A stretch of DNA of 64,000 bases from an uncultured Bacteroidales bacterium (GCA_944323245.1 CALURT010000011.1:1-64000); one strand, 5' to 3'; counted from the stretch's first letter, positions 45,922-55,528 are shown. The notes: a model not told the origin generated them from the letters alone. Numbers and translations are program-made.

Positions 45922-46515
45922 ATGGATTCCGGCAACGTGCATATCATACTCGGAAGTGCTTCTCCAAGGAGGAAGGAACTTCTGTCGGCTCTCGGCCTTG
46001 ATTTCGAAGTTGATACGGGAAACACCTACAGGGAGGATTTCTCGGGCATCGTGCATCCCGCAGACATCCCCTCCGTCATGTCGAAAGGAAAATCGCACGG
46101 CTTCCACCGGCCTCTTTCACGGAACGAACTTCTGATAACCGCCGATACCATTGTACTGTGCGGAAACAGGGCTCTCGGAAAACCTCACGACAGGGAAGAG
46201 GCTTTCGCCATGCTTACGGAACTTTCAGGCAGGACCCATGAAGTGATTACGGCCGTGACCCTCCGTTCAGTATCGCGTGAAACCACTTTCTCTGATACAG
46301 CAAAAGTGACGTTCCTCCCGCTTGAAAAGGAGGAAATCGATTATTATATCGACAATTACAGGCCGTTCGACAAAGCCGGGGCATACGGAATCCAGGAATG
46401 GATAGGCTATGTCGGCATAAGCGGAATCGAAGGTTCGTTCTATACGATTATGGGATTGCCGGTACACAAGGTATATTCCGAAATCAAATTATTTGTATCT
46501 TTGGGGAGTTTTTGA
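45922..46515 (+). CDS. maf: Maf/YhdE-family nucleotide pyrophosphatase
   Basis: This 197-residue house-cleaning enzyme hydrolyses non-canonical or dTTP/UTP-type nucleoside triphosphates. The N-terminal motif [12 protein letters not shown], the metal-binding [20 protein letters not shown] and [10 protein letters not shown] are all present. The ATG at 45922 gives the normal length. The 3' end of the gene contains the valS promoter. Confidence 0.95.
   Translation: MDSGNVHIILGSASPRRKELLSALGLDFEVDTGNTYREDFSGIVHPADIPSVMSKGKSHGFHRPLSRNELLITADTIVLCGNRALGKPHDREEAFAMLTELSGRTHEVITAVTLRSVSRETTFSDTAKVTFLPLEKEEIDYYIDNYRPFDKAGAYGIQEWIGYVGISGIEGSFYTIMGLPVHKVYSEIKLFVSLGSF
46496..46503 (+). promoter_or_regulatory. 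Promoter -7 element for valS, inside maf
   Basis: TATCTTTG (TAnnTTTG) is embedded in the last codons of maf, 53 bases before the valS ATG. Confidence 0.65.
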
Positions 46516-46555
46516 CTTTACCAATCCGCCGAATGGCGTTAATTTTTACCCTTTT

Positions 46556-49207
46556 ATGGAATTATCCGCAAAATACAATCCTTCCGAAACGGAAGACAAA
46601 TGGTACGAATACTGGCTGAAAAACAAATTCTTTCATTCCGAACCGGATGAAAGGGAACCATATACGATAGTCATTCCGCCTCCCAATGTTACAGGTATCC
46701 TGCACATGGGACATGTACTGAACAATACGCTTAACGACGTTTTGGTGAGAAAGGCGAGGATGGACGGCAAGAATGCATGCTGGGTGCCGGGTACCGACCA
46801 CGCTTCCATCGCTACAGAAAGCAAGGTGGTGGCCAAGCTGAAGGAGGAAGGCATAGACAAGGAGAGCCTTTCCCGCGAGAAGTTTCTCGAATATGCGTGG
46901 GAATGGAAGGAAAAGCACGGCGGCATTATCCTGAACCAGTTGCGAAAGCTCGGTGCATCATGCGACTGGGACAGGACGAAATTTACCATGGATCCGGATC
47001 TGAGCGAAGCCGTCACGAATACTTTTGTGTATTTCTATAAGAAGGGCTATATATACCGCGGCGTCAGGATGGTGAACTGGGATCCAGCCGGACATACCGC
47101 CGTCAGTGACGAAGAAGTGATACACAAGGATACCGTCAGCAAGCTCTACCATATAAGATACCATATCTCGGACGGAAACGGCAATGCGACTGACAAATAC
47201 CTGACGGTCGCCACGACCAGGCCGGAAACGATAATGGCAGATGCGGCAATCTGTGTCAATCCGGCTGATGAAAGATACGGCTGGCTGAAAGGGAAGAAAG
47301 TCCTTATTCCGCTTATAAACAAGGAAATACCTGTTATAGAAGACAGTTACGTGGAGATGGATTTCGGTACCGGCTGTCTGAAGGTTACCCCTGCACATGA
47401 CATCAATGACTATGAAATCGGCATAAGGCACAATCTGCCGGTAACCGACATCATCGACGACCACGGCCGTCTGAACGAGAAGGCGGTAATTCTCGTGGGC
47501 GAGGACAGGTTCGAGGCAAGGAAGAAGATCGAAAAAATGCTTGCCGATGCCGGCAATCTCGAAAAAACCGAAGAATACACGTCTCCAGTAGGATATTCGG
47601 AAAGGACCAACGCAGTCATAGAACCGAGACTTTCCATGCAGTGGTTCCTGAAGATGGACGCGCTCGCCAAGGATGCCTTGGAATCGGTGGAAAGCGGCAA
47701 GGTAAGGCTGATTCCTGACAAATACAGGAACACCTACAGGCATTGGATGGAAAACGTAAGGGACTGGTGCATATCCCGTCAGCTGTGGTGGGGACAGAGA
47801 ATCCCGGCCTACTATCTTCCTGACGGAAGTTTCGTGGTGGAACCGACTCCTGAAGCGGCTCTTGAAGCGGCTCGGGCAAAGGATCCGAAATTGGAAATGT
47901 CCGACCTGAGACAGGATGAAGATGTCCTCGACACATGGTTCTCGTCCTGGCTGTGGCCGATTTCCGTATTCGACCCTGCAAAGCCGGGGCATCCGGAGCA
48001 TGAGCCAAACAGGGACCTTGCATATTACTACCCTACGAACGACCTTGTGACCGGTCCGGACATCCTGTTTTTCTGGGTGGCGAGAATGATTATGGCCGGC
48101 AACGAATTCATGCATGAAATCCCGTTCCGCAACGTGTATCTTACAGGAATCGTGAGGGACAAGCTGGGGCGCAAGATGTCCAAGACTCTCGGCAATTCCC
48201 CGGACCCTCTCGACCTTATTGCAAAATACGGTGCGGACGCAGTCCGTATCGGCATGCTGCTGTGCAGTTCTGCAGGCAACGATATTCTTTATGACGAGGC
48301 TCAGGTAGAGCAGGGCAGGAATTTCTGCAACAAGATATGGAATGCCTACAGGCTGATGACAGGATGGACGGTGGACGGAACCCTTCCGCAGCCGGAGGCT
48401 TCTGCGACAGCGGTAAAATGGTTCCGTTCGAAACTGGACCTTGTGGCGGAAACCGTGGAGGAACATTTCTCCAAATTCAGGATTTCGGATGCGCTGATGG
48501 CCATTTACAAGCTTTTCTGGGACGATTTCTGCGCATGGTACCTTGAAATAGTGAAACCTGCATACGGTGCGGCAATGGATGCAGTGACATACAGGGAATC
48601 CATGGGATTTTTCGATGCCCTGCTCAGGATGATCCACCCGATAATGCCGTTCATTACTGAGGAATTGTGGCATGGAATGGCCGAAAGGAAGGACGGTGAG
48701 ACGATAATGTTCGAGCCATATCCTGTTTCCGAAGGCTATGACAGGGATTTTATAGGAAAATTCGAGGATGCATGCGAAGCGGTGACTGCCATAAGGAGTA
48801 TCCGCCAGCAGAAGAACATTTCTCCGAAAGAGGCCCTGACACTCAGGGTCAAGGATTTCCCTTCGGAGATGAATTCCGTGATATGCCGCCTTGCAAACGT
48901 GTCGATAGAGAAGACGGCATCGTTCGGAGATACGTCCGAGGGGGTTTCATTCCTCGTCAGGACATACGAAATGTTCGTTCCGCTTTCGGGACTTGTGGAC
49001 GTCGCCGAGGAAACGGCCAAATTGGAAGCTGTGATAGCATATCAGGAAAAATTCCTTGAAAGCGTGAGAAAGAAACTTTCGAATGAAAGGTTCGTGAACA
49101 ACGCACCGGCCAATGTCGTGGAAACCGAGAGAAAGAAGGAGGCCGATTCATTGGCCAAAATCGAGGCGGCCAAGGCTTCCCTTGCAGCATTGAAAGGAAA
49201 ACAGTAA
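46556..49207 (+). CDS. valS: Valyl-tRNA synthetase
   Basis: This class I aminoacyl-tRNA synthetase of 883 residues has the HIGH-type motif [17 protein letters not shown] near residue 45 and the KMSKS loop [16 protein letters not shown]. Between them lies the CP1 editing domain, with [17 protein letters not shown]. The anticodon-binding domain and the valine-specific C-terminal coiled coil ([20 protein letters not shown] onwards) follow. The start is set at 46556 ([20 protein letters not shown]). Confidence 0.98.
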   Translation: MELSAKYNPSETEDKWYEYWLKNKFFHSEPDEREPYTIVIPPPNVTGILHMGHVLNNTLNDVLVRKARMDGKNACWVPGTDHASIATESKVVAKLKEEGIDKESLSREKFLEYAWEWKEKHGGIILNQLRKLGASCDWDRTKFTMDPDLSEAVTNTFVYFYKKGYIYRGVRMVNWDPAGHTAVSDEEVIHKDTVSKLYHIRYHISDGNGNATDKYLTVATTRPETIMADAAICVNPADERYGWLKGKKVLIPLINKEIPVIEDSYVEMDFGTGCLKVTPAHDINDYEIGIRHNLPVTDIIDDHGRLNEKAVILVGEDRFEARKKIEKMLADAGNLEKTEEYTSPVGYSERTNAVIEPRLSMQWFLKMDALAKDALESVESGKVRLIPDKYRNTYRHWMENVRDWCISRQLWWGQRIPAYYLPDGSFVVEPTPEAALEAARAKDPKLEMSDLRQDEDVLDTWFSSWLWPISVFDPAKPGHPEHEPNRDLAYYYPTNDLVTGPDILFFWVARMIMAGNEFMHEIPFRNVYLTGIVRDKLGRKMSKTLGNSPDPLDLIAKYGADAVRIGMLLCSSAGNDILYDEAQVEQGRNFCNKIWNAYRLMTGWTVDGTLPQPEASATAVKWFRSKLDLVAETVEEHFSKFRISDALMAIYKLFWDDFCAWYLEIVKPAYGAAMDAVTYRESMGFFDALLRMIHPIMPFITEELWHGMAERKDGETIMFEPYPVSEGYDRDFIGKFEDACEAVTAIRSIRQQKNISPKEALTLRVKDFPSEMNSVICRLANVSIEKTASFGDTSEGVSFLVRTYEMFVPLSGLVDVAEETAKLEAVIAYQEKFLESVRKKLSNERFVNNAPANVVETERKKEADSLAKIEAAKASLAALKGKQ

Positions 49208-49217
49208 GGAGTATATC

Positions 49218-49625
49218 ATGCAATCGGAACTCGAAATAGCGGTAAGATATTACGAAACGGACCAGATGGGAATAGTCCATCATTCGAACTATGTCAGATT
49301 TTTCGAATGCGGACGTTCGGACATGATGATGAAGTACGGACTTCCCATAGAGGAAATCGAAAGACAGGGCGTCATGCTGCCGGTAATATCGGTGGAGGCT
49401 CATTACAAGCTTCCTGCGAGGATGGGGGACACATTGAGAATCGTATCCTCGATAGACAGGGTCCCAATGGCCAAACTCGTGGTTAACAGCGACATCTATA
49501 ATCAGAAAAATGAACTTCTCTGCACCGGAAAGGTCACTCTCGGATTCATCGATTCCGTAACAAGACATCCGGTAAGATGTCCTGCGGCCCTGAAGGAAAT
49601 CATTGAAGAAAATTGTAACCAATAA
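49218..49625 (+). CDS. Hotdog-fold acyl-CoA thioesterase (YbgC-like)
   Basis: This 135-residue single hotdog domain has the 4-hydroxybenzoyl-CoA/YbgC thioesterase signature RYYETDQMGIVHHSNYVRFF, in which the Asp is the catalytic residue, and ISVEAHYKLPARMGDTL. The substrate is an acyl-CoA of unknown chain. It lies 10 bases after valS (with an AAGGAG site) and 3 bases before tatA. Confidence 0.93.
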   Translation: MQSELEIAVRYYETDQMGIVHHSNYVRFFECGRSDMMMKYGLPIEEIERQGVMLPVISVEAHYKLPARMGDTLRIVSSIDRVPMAKLVVNSDIYNQKNELLCTGKVTLGFIDSVTRHPVRCPAALKEIIEENCNQ

Positions 49626-49628
49626 ATT

Positions 49629-49829
49629 ATGGCTGTTTATCCTTTAATATTCGGTCTCGGAGGCTGGGAAATCCTGTTGATTGTCCTTGTCATCCTCCTG
49701 TTTGTCGGCGGCAGCAAGATTCCTGAACTTATGAAAGGTTTGGGAAAGGGCGTCAAGAGCTTCAAGGAAGGGATGAAGGACGGGGACAAGACAGATCCGA
49801 AGGAAGAGAAGAAAAATGATATCAATTAA
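49629..49829 (+). CDS. tatA: Twin-arginine translocase subunit TatA/E
   Basis: This 66-residue protein has one short membrane helix (WEILLIVLVILLFVGG), the Tat hinge motif GGSKIPEL, an amphipathic helix (MKGLGKGVKSFKEGM) and a charged tail. It forms the pore of the Tat system for folded proteins. No tatC is next to it. It overlaps the ABC-F gene by 14 bases. Confidence 0.95.
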   Translation: MAVYPLIFGLGGWEILLIVLVILLFVGGSKIPELMKGLGKGVKSFKEGMKDGDKTDPKEEKKNDIN

Positions 49830-51735
49830 TTCTCTTACCGTTGCGTACGGGGGATTCACCCTCCTTGATGACATAAATTTCCACATCAGTGAAAATGACA
49901 GAATCGGTCTCGTGGGTAAGAACGGGGCCGGTAAATCCACTGTTCTGAAACTGATCTGCGGTCAGCAGAGTCCGACTTCGGGAAAGGTTTCTCTTTCTGC
50001 CGGTCTTCGGATAGGCTATCTTCCGCAGATAATGGAGCATCACAGGGGAAAGAGCGTCATAGACGAGGCCATGACTGCGTTTTCGGAAATTTTCGCTCTT
50101 GAGGATGAACTGGATTCTCTGATGAAGGAATTGGAAGTGAGGGAAGATTATGATTCGAAAGAGTATCAGTCGCTAATAGTCAGGATGAACGACGTGAACG
50201 ACCGGCTTTCGTATTCGAGGGCCGAATCTCCGAGAGTACAGGCTGAAAGGACGCTTGCCGGGCTCGGTTTCAGACCGGAGGAAATGGAAAGGCCTACGGA
50301 GACGTTCAGCCAGGGCTGGAACATGAGAATCGAGCTTGCGAAAATCCTGCTTTCCAATCCGGACGTGCTCCTGCTTGACGAGCCGACGAACCATCTCGAC
50401 ATAGAATCCATAGAATGGCTTGAAGAATATCTCAGACAATACAAAGGTGCCATCGTGCTGATTTCGCACGACAGGAAATTCCTTGACAATGTCACCGACA
50501 GGACGGTGGAGATAATGCTCGGTCATATCCATGACTACAAGGTGCCTTACAGCAAATACTTGGAACTCAGGAAAGAACGCTTGGCGCAGCAGAGAGCGGC
50601 CTACGAAAACCAGCAGAGGATGATCGAGAAGACGGAGGACTTCATCGAAAGGTTCAGGTACAAGCCTACCAAGTCGAACCAGGTCCAGTCCCGCATCAAG
50701 CAGTTGGACAAATTGGAAAGAATAGAGGTTGATATTGAGGACAATTCGGCATTGACGGTGAAATTCCCTCCTGCGCCTCGCTCCGGAGACATTGTGTTCA
50801 AGGCTACGGGACTTTCTGCGGGCTATCCGGAGAAAACGGTTTTCACCGGTGCAGACATCGAGGTCCGCAGAGGTGAGAAAGTGGCTCTTGTGGGAAGAAA
50901 CGGGGAAGGGAAGACAACGCTCATGAGAATCCTGACGCGGGAATTGGAACCGCTTGCAGGGGAGGCCGTCATCGGCCATAACGTGAATATCGGCTATTAT
51001 GCCCAGAATCAGGAAGACATACTCGACAAGCAGGAAACTGTGTTCGGAACTCTTGACAGGATTGCCGTCGGGGATATCCGTACCAAATTGCGGGATATTC
51101 TCGGAGCCTTTCTTTTCAAGGGTGAAGACATCGACAAGAAGGTCGCCGTGCTGAGCGGCGGAGAACGGGCAAGGCTTGCCATGGCCAAGCTGATGCTGAA
51201 ACCGTATAACCTCCTGGCTTTGGACGAGCCGACGAACCACATGGACATCCGCTCAAAGGATATTCTGAAGCAGGCATTGAAAAAATACGACGGCTCACTG
51301 ATAATAGTGTCGCACGACAGGGATTTCTTGGACGGTCTCGTGGACAAGCTGTATGAATTCCGTGACGGAAAGGTCAAGGAACATCTCGGCGGTGTGGAAG
51401 ATTTCCTGAGACGGCTTAAAATAGAGACTCTCAACGAATTGGAGAGGCACAAGCCTGTTCCGTCCGAACCTGCTGCACGTGAAACTGCGAAGTCGGACGA
51501 GTCGAAGGCGGAATATCAGAAGAACAAGTTCATTTCCAAGGAGGAACGAAAAATCAAGAACAGGATTTCCTTCCTTGAAAAATGCATCGGCGAGTTGGAA
51601 ACAAGGATGAAAGCTATCGAAACGACCCTCGCCGCTCCGCGCCCGGATGATGACATCATGGACCTTACCCGCGAGTATCTCGAACTGAAACGTGACCTCG
51701 ACGCCAAGACCGAAGAATGGGGAAAATTGATATAA
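49816..51735 (+). CDS. ABC-F family ATPase
   Basis: This cytoplasmic 639-residue protein has two ATP-binding cassettes and no membrane segment. Walker A sites are VGKNGAGKST and VGRNGEGKTT. Signature motifs are FSQGWNMRIELAK (degenerate) and LSGGERARLAMAK, and each Walker B is followed by DEPTNHLDI or DEPTNHMDI. An inter-domain linker (about residues 240-300) and a C-terminal coiled coil are typical of the Uup/EttA translation-factor group, which act at the ribosome. Whether it confers antibiotic protection is not readable. Confidence 0.94.
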   Translation: MISINSLTVAYGGFTLLDDINFHISENDRIGLVGKNGAGKSTVLKLICGQQSPTSGKVSLSAGLRIGYLPQIMEHHRGKSVIDEAMTAFSEIFALEDELDSLMKELEVREDYDSKEYQSLIVRMNDVNDRLSYSRAESPRVQAERTLAGLGFRPEEMERPTETFSQGWNMRIELAKILLSNPDVLLLDEPTNHLDIESIEWLEEYLRQYKGAIVLISHDRKFLDNVTDRTVEIMLGHIHDYKVPYSKYLELRKERLAQQRAAYENQQRMIEKTEDFIERFRYKPTKSNQVQSRIKQLDKLERIEVDIEDNSALTVKFPPAPRSGDIVFKATGLSAGYPEKTVFTGADIEVRRGEKVALVGRNGEGKTTLMRILTRELEPLAGEAVIGHNVNIGYYAQNQEDILDKQETVFGTLDRIAVGDIRTKLRDILGAFLFKGEDIDKKVAVLSGGERARLAMAKLMLKPYNLLALDEPTNHMDIRSKDILKQALKKYDGSLIIVSHDRDFLDGLVDKLYEFRDGKVKEHLGGVEDFLRRLKIETLNELERHKPVPSEPAARETAKSDESKAEYQKNKFISKEERKIKNRISFLEKCIGELETRMKAIETTLAAPRPDDDIMDLTREYLELKRDLDAKTEEWGKLI

Positions 51736-51770
51736 CTATTTTCATGGTTTTCCCGGCAGACGCAGGCGTC

Positions 51771-51806
51771 TCGTCATCCTGACCGAGCGAAGCGAGCGGA
51801 AGGATC
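51771..51806 (+). repeat. Dispersed GC-rich palindromic repeat S, variant copy 3
   Basis: GTCATCCTGACCGAGCGAAG then CGAGCGGAAGGATCTG is the reverse complement of the S copies in locus A, with a few changes. Relative to the downstream small exported genes its orientation is the same as in locus A. Confidence 0.7.
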
Positions 51807-51833
51807 TGCTGCATTAGCCCTTTTACTTGAAAG

Positions 51834-51899
51834 AAAGAGGAATGGAAAAACGCTCATGCTAACAAAAACGCATTCGCTGCCTTTTCCATTCCTCTTTTC
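51834..51899 (+). repeat. Dispersed hairpin repeat R, copy R5 (with compensating arm changes)
   Basis: Relative to the other copies the arms read AAAGAGGAATGGAAAA / TTTTCCATTCCTCTTT: both arms have changed together, keeping the pairing. The inner block ACGCTCATGC ... GCATTCGC is retained. It precedes locus B in the same orientation relative to its genes as in locus A. With repeat S and the promoter at 52001 it accounts for most of the 307-base gap after the ABC-F gene. Confidence 0.83.
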
Positions 51900-52000
51900 T
51901 TTGTCCAAACGCTGGCACGTCCCGAACGCTTTTTGTCGCCTCGAGCGTCAGTCAAGAGGTCTGATGGCAGAAGCATATTGTATTTTTAATTGGAAATACC

Positions 52001-52008
52001 TATCTTTG
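52001..52008 (+). promoter_or_regulatory. Promoter for locus B
   Basis: TATCTTTG (TAnnTTTG) has a TTG 20 bases upstream (51978-51980), close to the Bacteroidetes -33/-7 spacing. The ATG at 52043 follows 34 bases later. Confidence 0.7.
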
Positions 52009-52042
52009 TTACAACTTAAGTATAACATTAAAACTATTGATT

Positions 52043-52431
52043 ATGAAAAAGTTTTTGGTATTTCTTGTTGCCTTTCTTTAGGCGTATTTTCAAATCTTGA
52101 TGCCCAGGTTAAAAATGACTCATTTGAGCCGATGCCAGCCATTGCTTTAAGTGGGGATTATGGCTATCTGAAGACAGTTAATTTTTATGTCGGTGATGCA
52201 AAGACCGGTCTACCGATAGTAGGCGCCTCTGTACTTTTGAAAGGTACTACAAATGGTGCTATTACAGATTTGGACGGAAGAGCCAGATTAAAAAAGGTTC
52301 CGGATGGTTATGAAGTGGAGATAAGTTATGTTGGATATAAGTCTCAAACGATCAAGATGACAGGGTCAACCACATATATCGTTTCGCTTAGAGAAGATAG
52401 TGAGGTATTGGATGAAGTTGTAGTATTATGA
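52043..52431 (+). pseudogene. Small exported SusC-N-terminal-like domain, frameshifted in the signal peptide (locus B)
   Basis: From the ATG at 52043 the frame reads MKKFLVFLVAFL and stops at 52079-52081. A shift to the -1 frame continues as SLGVFSNLDAQ (signal-peptide end), then an intact CarboxypepD_reg domain (AKTGLPIVGASVLLKGTTNG, YEVEISYVGYKSQT). The product ends LDEVVVL, where SusC proteins have their TonB-box region. One missing base in the A, T or T runs at 52046-52075 would explain this. The rest shows no decay, so it may be a recent mutation, a sequencing error, or switchable. The gene is more AT-rich than its neighbours. It could be functional if frameshifting occurs. Confidence 0.72.
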
Positions 52432-52450
52432 GCCCAATAACGTTATTATT

Positions 52451-52807
52451 ATGAGGAATATTTGGAAATTTCTTTTGGTAGCCTTATTCATGGTTGCTCC
52501 GGCATTTGTCCTGACTGCAAATAATGACGAAGAAGATTCAAGGTACAATTATATTTTTGATGCCGAAATCACAGTGACAGATGCAGTAAGCGACGTACCC
52601 TTACAGGGAGTCACGGTCAGATTGCTGACCATGCAGATGGAAAAGACAAGTGTCAGGGTAAAAACGGATGAAGCCGGAAAGATAAAACTTGAAAACCTTG
52701 TCGTAAATTATTACCTGTCTTTTTCAAAATCCGGCTACCGCACGAAAGTCGTCAAATTGGATGAAAACAAACCGGTCATTGATGTCACTCTGAATCCGAA
52801 AAAATAG
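52451..52807 (+). CDS. Small exported carboxypeptidase-regulatory-like protein (locus B)
   Basis: This 118-residue protein has a signal peptide (IWKFLLVALFMVAPAFVLTA) and one Ig-like regulatory domain (AEITVTDAVSDVPLQGVTVR, EAGKIKLENLVVNYYLSFSK). It ends after the domain, so it is a stand-alone exported beta-sandwich. It lies 19 bases after the frameshifted gene and 15 before the barrel gene, the same position as the small proteins of locus A. The function is unknown. Confidence 0.83.
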   Translation: MRNIWKFLLVALFMVAPAFVLTANNDEEDSRYNYIFDAEITVTDAVSDVPLQGVTVRLLTMQMEKTSVRVKTDEAGKIKLENLVVNYYLSFSKSGYRTKVVKLDENKPVIDVTLNPKK

Positions 52808-52822
52808 CGTGACCGTGAAAAC

Positions 52823-55528
52823 ATGCCGAATTTGAAACTTGTTACCCGTATCATGTTGCCTGCCGTATTGTTTTTCGCAAGTGCGGTGGGTAATATCGTT
52901 GCTATGGGCAATGAAAAACCGGTATTTTCGGGAGAAGTGACGGATTCAGTTTCCAAAGAAACATTGGCCGGAGCGAATATTTCCGTAATCACTCCCAATG
53001 ATACGGTATGGACGGTTTCCGATGAGAAAGGACTTTTTTCAATATTCGTCCCCAAAGCGGACAAATATTGGGTTTCAGCCTATTTCGTCGGTTATACTGC
53101 GTGGAAAAAGGAATACCGCCTTCCAACAGAAAATATAAAAATCCTTCTTTCCCCGTCCTCCGATAAAATTGACGAGGCCGTCCTCAAGGAAGAAGTTCCG
53201 GTAATGATTGAAAAGGGTGATACGGTCGTTTACAATCTCGCTCCGATACCCAAGATGCGGGGTGACATGGCCGGAGACGTGATAGCAAGGTTGCCGGGCA
53301 TTGAAATTTCCGGAGACAGGATCCTTGCATTGGGCAGGGAGGTCTCACGTGTTCTGGTCAATAATACTTCCCTGTTCGGGAATGACAATACTGCTGCAAT
53401 GAAAAACCTCGAAGCCAAAGAGGTAAGACAAGTGGAAGTATATGACCTTGTACGGTCTTCCGACATGGATGATAGCGAAAGAATCATGAATATCCTTACG
53501 GAACATCCTTTGGACAGGGTGATTGCCGGAGAAGTCCTTTTGTCTGGAGGGACAGACGGCGAGCAGCCTCTGAAAGAGCGATTGAAGTATGGCGCAGGTG
53601 CGGATTTCAATTATTTTTCCATTCAGAACATATTCCATGCCAGCGTGTCCGGCGACAATATGAACAGGGAATCCAACTCAATCAGGGATATTAACAAATC
53701 ATTGGAATCATATACCGGATACGAGGAAAAGGAAACGGCAAAGGCCCATTATGAAGGACGATTTTCCGGAATAATGATAGATGCGGACTACGGATATTCA
53801 CATAATTTCAACGAACAGGAATCGATAGACAATCTGACATACTTTCCGACAGACATGTTTCCGGAACGCATGCAGAACGATACGGTAAGAAATTCATCTT
53901 CCAGGCGTGTGCATGATGCCAAACTCCATGTAAACTGGTCCGGACCGATAAGCATATCGTCCTATACCGATTTCAGATACGAAGAAACGCACAGGGATGA
54001 CTTCAGGTCATCGTTTTCCTCTATGGGCGAAGATATTCTCGGCCGTACCGGACTGCATACGCCTGAACATGAAAACTCGTACTCCGTCTCCGAAATGATT
54101 GCACTCGGATTGTTCGAATCAGACAAGACAATGGTGGATGCGCACTTCAATTTCGATATGAAAAACGACAATCTCAGCGGTTTTAGGATCGATGATATGG
54201 TTTTGACTTCGTCTCCTCTCAATCAGAAGACCGCCGGCAGACATAAGGAATTCGGAGCGGAAGGGGACATAATGTTGAACCAAAGGATAGCGAAAGGTCT
54301 GACGTTCGATTTCAAATACGGACTGAAATACGGCTCGGGAAACAAATACAGGCTGTCGGAATCCCTATTGAACGGGACTTTGGATTCCACCGACATGTAC
54401 AATAACCGGTTTTATAATCTTTCACATGTGGTTTCCGCCGACTTGTCATACAGGAAAAAGAAAACATCATATACCATAGGTGTTTCCGGAAACTTCACCA
54501 ATATGCTCAGGACCGAGTACTTTTTTGAAAACGACAATGTTGACAAATGGTTCAATTCCGTCTTGCCGCATGCATCCGTTGCTGTGTATTTCGATTCATG
54601 GAGCCAGCTTTTCCTGTCCTATTTGTCCAATGCGCAGTATCCGACTTTGGATATGCTTACCGACAGAGTAAATTCGATATTGCCGTTGAATATCATTGCG
54701 GGGAATCCTTTGATGGAACAGTGTACCGTCCATCAGATTTCCGGAACTTATCGTAAGACAAACGTAACTAAAGGTTCACATTTCGAAATAGGTCTCACGA
54801 CGAAGTACATCCACAATTTCATAGGTCAGAGTTCGTGGTTTTATACGGAAGACACACCTGCGATGACAGCAGGTGGAGTCGATTATATGATACCGGCCGG
54901 AGCTACGGTAAGGTCATTTCAGAATATGGACGGCTCGTTGTCGGCAAAATTCGAGTCGAAATATTCCGCTCATTCAAGGAAATTGAAGTCAAAGTTGAAC
55001 TTCCGTATTGCCGCAGACTATAATTCACTGCCGTATATGAATCAGGGAGAGAAGCATGTGACGGAATCAATAACCCCGCTGTTCAGGTTCGATTACCAAA
55101 GTAACTTTTCCAAAGTATTCAGAATGAATCTTTCATCTGCTACCTCTTACTACAATTCATGGGGAACAATGGATACTGAAAGACTGTCTGAAACAGTATT
55201 GCTGAGGACGACAGTATCGTTTCTGAAGAACGGGTATGCCGCATGCGATTATCAGGGAGCTTTCTCGTTCAATCTGCAAGGTCCGGGCTCTGATATTTAT
55301 ATCCATAATCTTAATTTCAAGGTCGGATGGTATCTGACGGATAACTGGAATGTCTGCATTGCCGTTTATGATGCTCTGAACAGGGACGATCTGGCTCGGG
55401 AAAGGACACTTGCCGACCATGTCGCCTATTCATGGTCGAACAGTTTCGGCAGATGCATATCGTTGAACATAAGCTACAGGTTCAATGTCACCAAGAAGGC
55501 CGACCTCTCCGACATCGATTTCGAGTGA
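52823..55528 (+). CDS. Outer membrane beta-barrel protein with N-terminal regulatory domain (locus B)
   Basis: This 901-residue exported protein is a paralogue of the one at 30228-33017. It has a signal peptide (about residues 1-27, ending NIVAMG), a CarboxypepD_reg-like domain (about 32-108), a TonB-box-like KIDEAVLKE, a reduced plug (EKGDTVVYNLAP, GDVIARLPGIEISG, VLVNNTSLFGNDN), then a long barrel ending SLNISYRFNVTKKA. The plug lines up with locus A segment by segment (GDTV, AGD, LPG or MPG, LFG or LYG). No SusD or TonB gene is adjacent. The ligand is unknown. Confidence 0.87.
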   Translation: MPNLKLVTRIMLPAVLFFASAVGNIVAMGNEKPVFSGEVTDSVSKETLAGANISVITPNDTVWTVSDEKGLFSIFVPKADKYWVSAYFVGYTAWKKEYRLPTENIKILLSPSSDKIDEAVLKEEVPVMIEKGDTVVYNLAPIPKMRGDMAGDVIARLPGIEISGDRILALGREVSRVLVNNTSLFGNDNTAAMKNLEAKEVRQVEVYDLVRSSDMDDSERIMNILTEHPLDRVIAGEVLLSGGTDGEQPLKERLKYGAGADFNYFSIQNIFHASVSGDNMNRESNSIRDINKSLESYTGYEEKETAKAHYEGRFSGIMIDADYGYSHNFNEQESIDNLTYFPTDMFPERMQNDTVRNSSSRRVHDAKLHVNWSGPISISSYTDFRYEETHRDDFRSSFSSMGEDILGRTGLHTPEHENSYSVSEMIALGLFESDKTMVDAHFNFDMKNDNLSGFRIDDMVLTSSPLNQKTAGRHKEFGAEGDIMLNQRIAKGLTFDFKYGLKYGSGNKYRLSESLLNGTLDSTDMYNNRFYNLSHVVSADLSYRKKKTSYTIGVSGNFTNMLRTEYFFENDNVDKWFNSVLPHASVAVYFDSWSQLFLSYLSNAQYPTLDMLTDRVNSILPLNIIAGNPLMEQCTVHQISGTYRKTNVTKGSHFEIGLTTKYIHNFIGQSSWFYTEDTPAMTAGGVDYMIPAGATVRSFQNMDGSLSAKFESKYSAHSRKLKSKLNFRIAADYNSLPYMNQGEKHVTESITPLFRFDYQSNFSKVFRMNLSSATSYYNSWGTMDTERLSETVLLRTTVSFLKNGYAACDYQGAFSFNLQGPGSDIYIHNLNFKVGWYLTDNWNVCIAVYDALNRDDLARERTLADHVAYSWSNSFGRCISLNISYRFNVTKKADLSDIDFE

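Noticed and set aside
46958..48673. 571-codon minus-strand frame
   Set aside because: It lies entirely antisense to valS, whose motifs are complete; it is a shadow of that gene's codon use.
50173..51240. 355-codon minus-strand frame
   Set aside because: It is antisense to the ABC-F gene with no recognisable protein features.
51856..52042. Upstream in-frame extension of the frameshifted locus B gene
   Set aside because: It runs through hairpin repeat R and the promoter and encodes no signal peptide, so it is not a real start.
52043..52060. Programmed -1 frameshift at the A-run after the ATG
   Set aside because: The heptamer is G AAA AAG, not the classic A AAA AAG, and no stimulating stem is evident; kept only as one of several explanations.
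52436..52447. Perfect palindrome AATAACGTTATT between two locus B genes
   Set aside because: It is short, AT-rich and unique in the window, so chance is a sufficient explanation.
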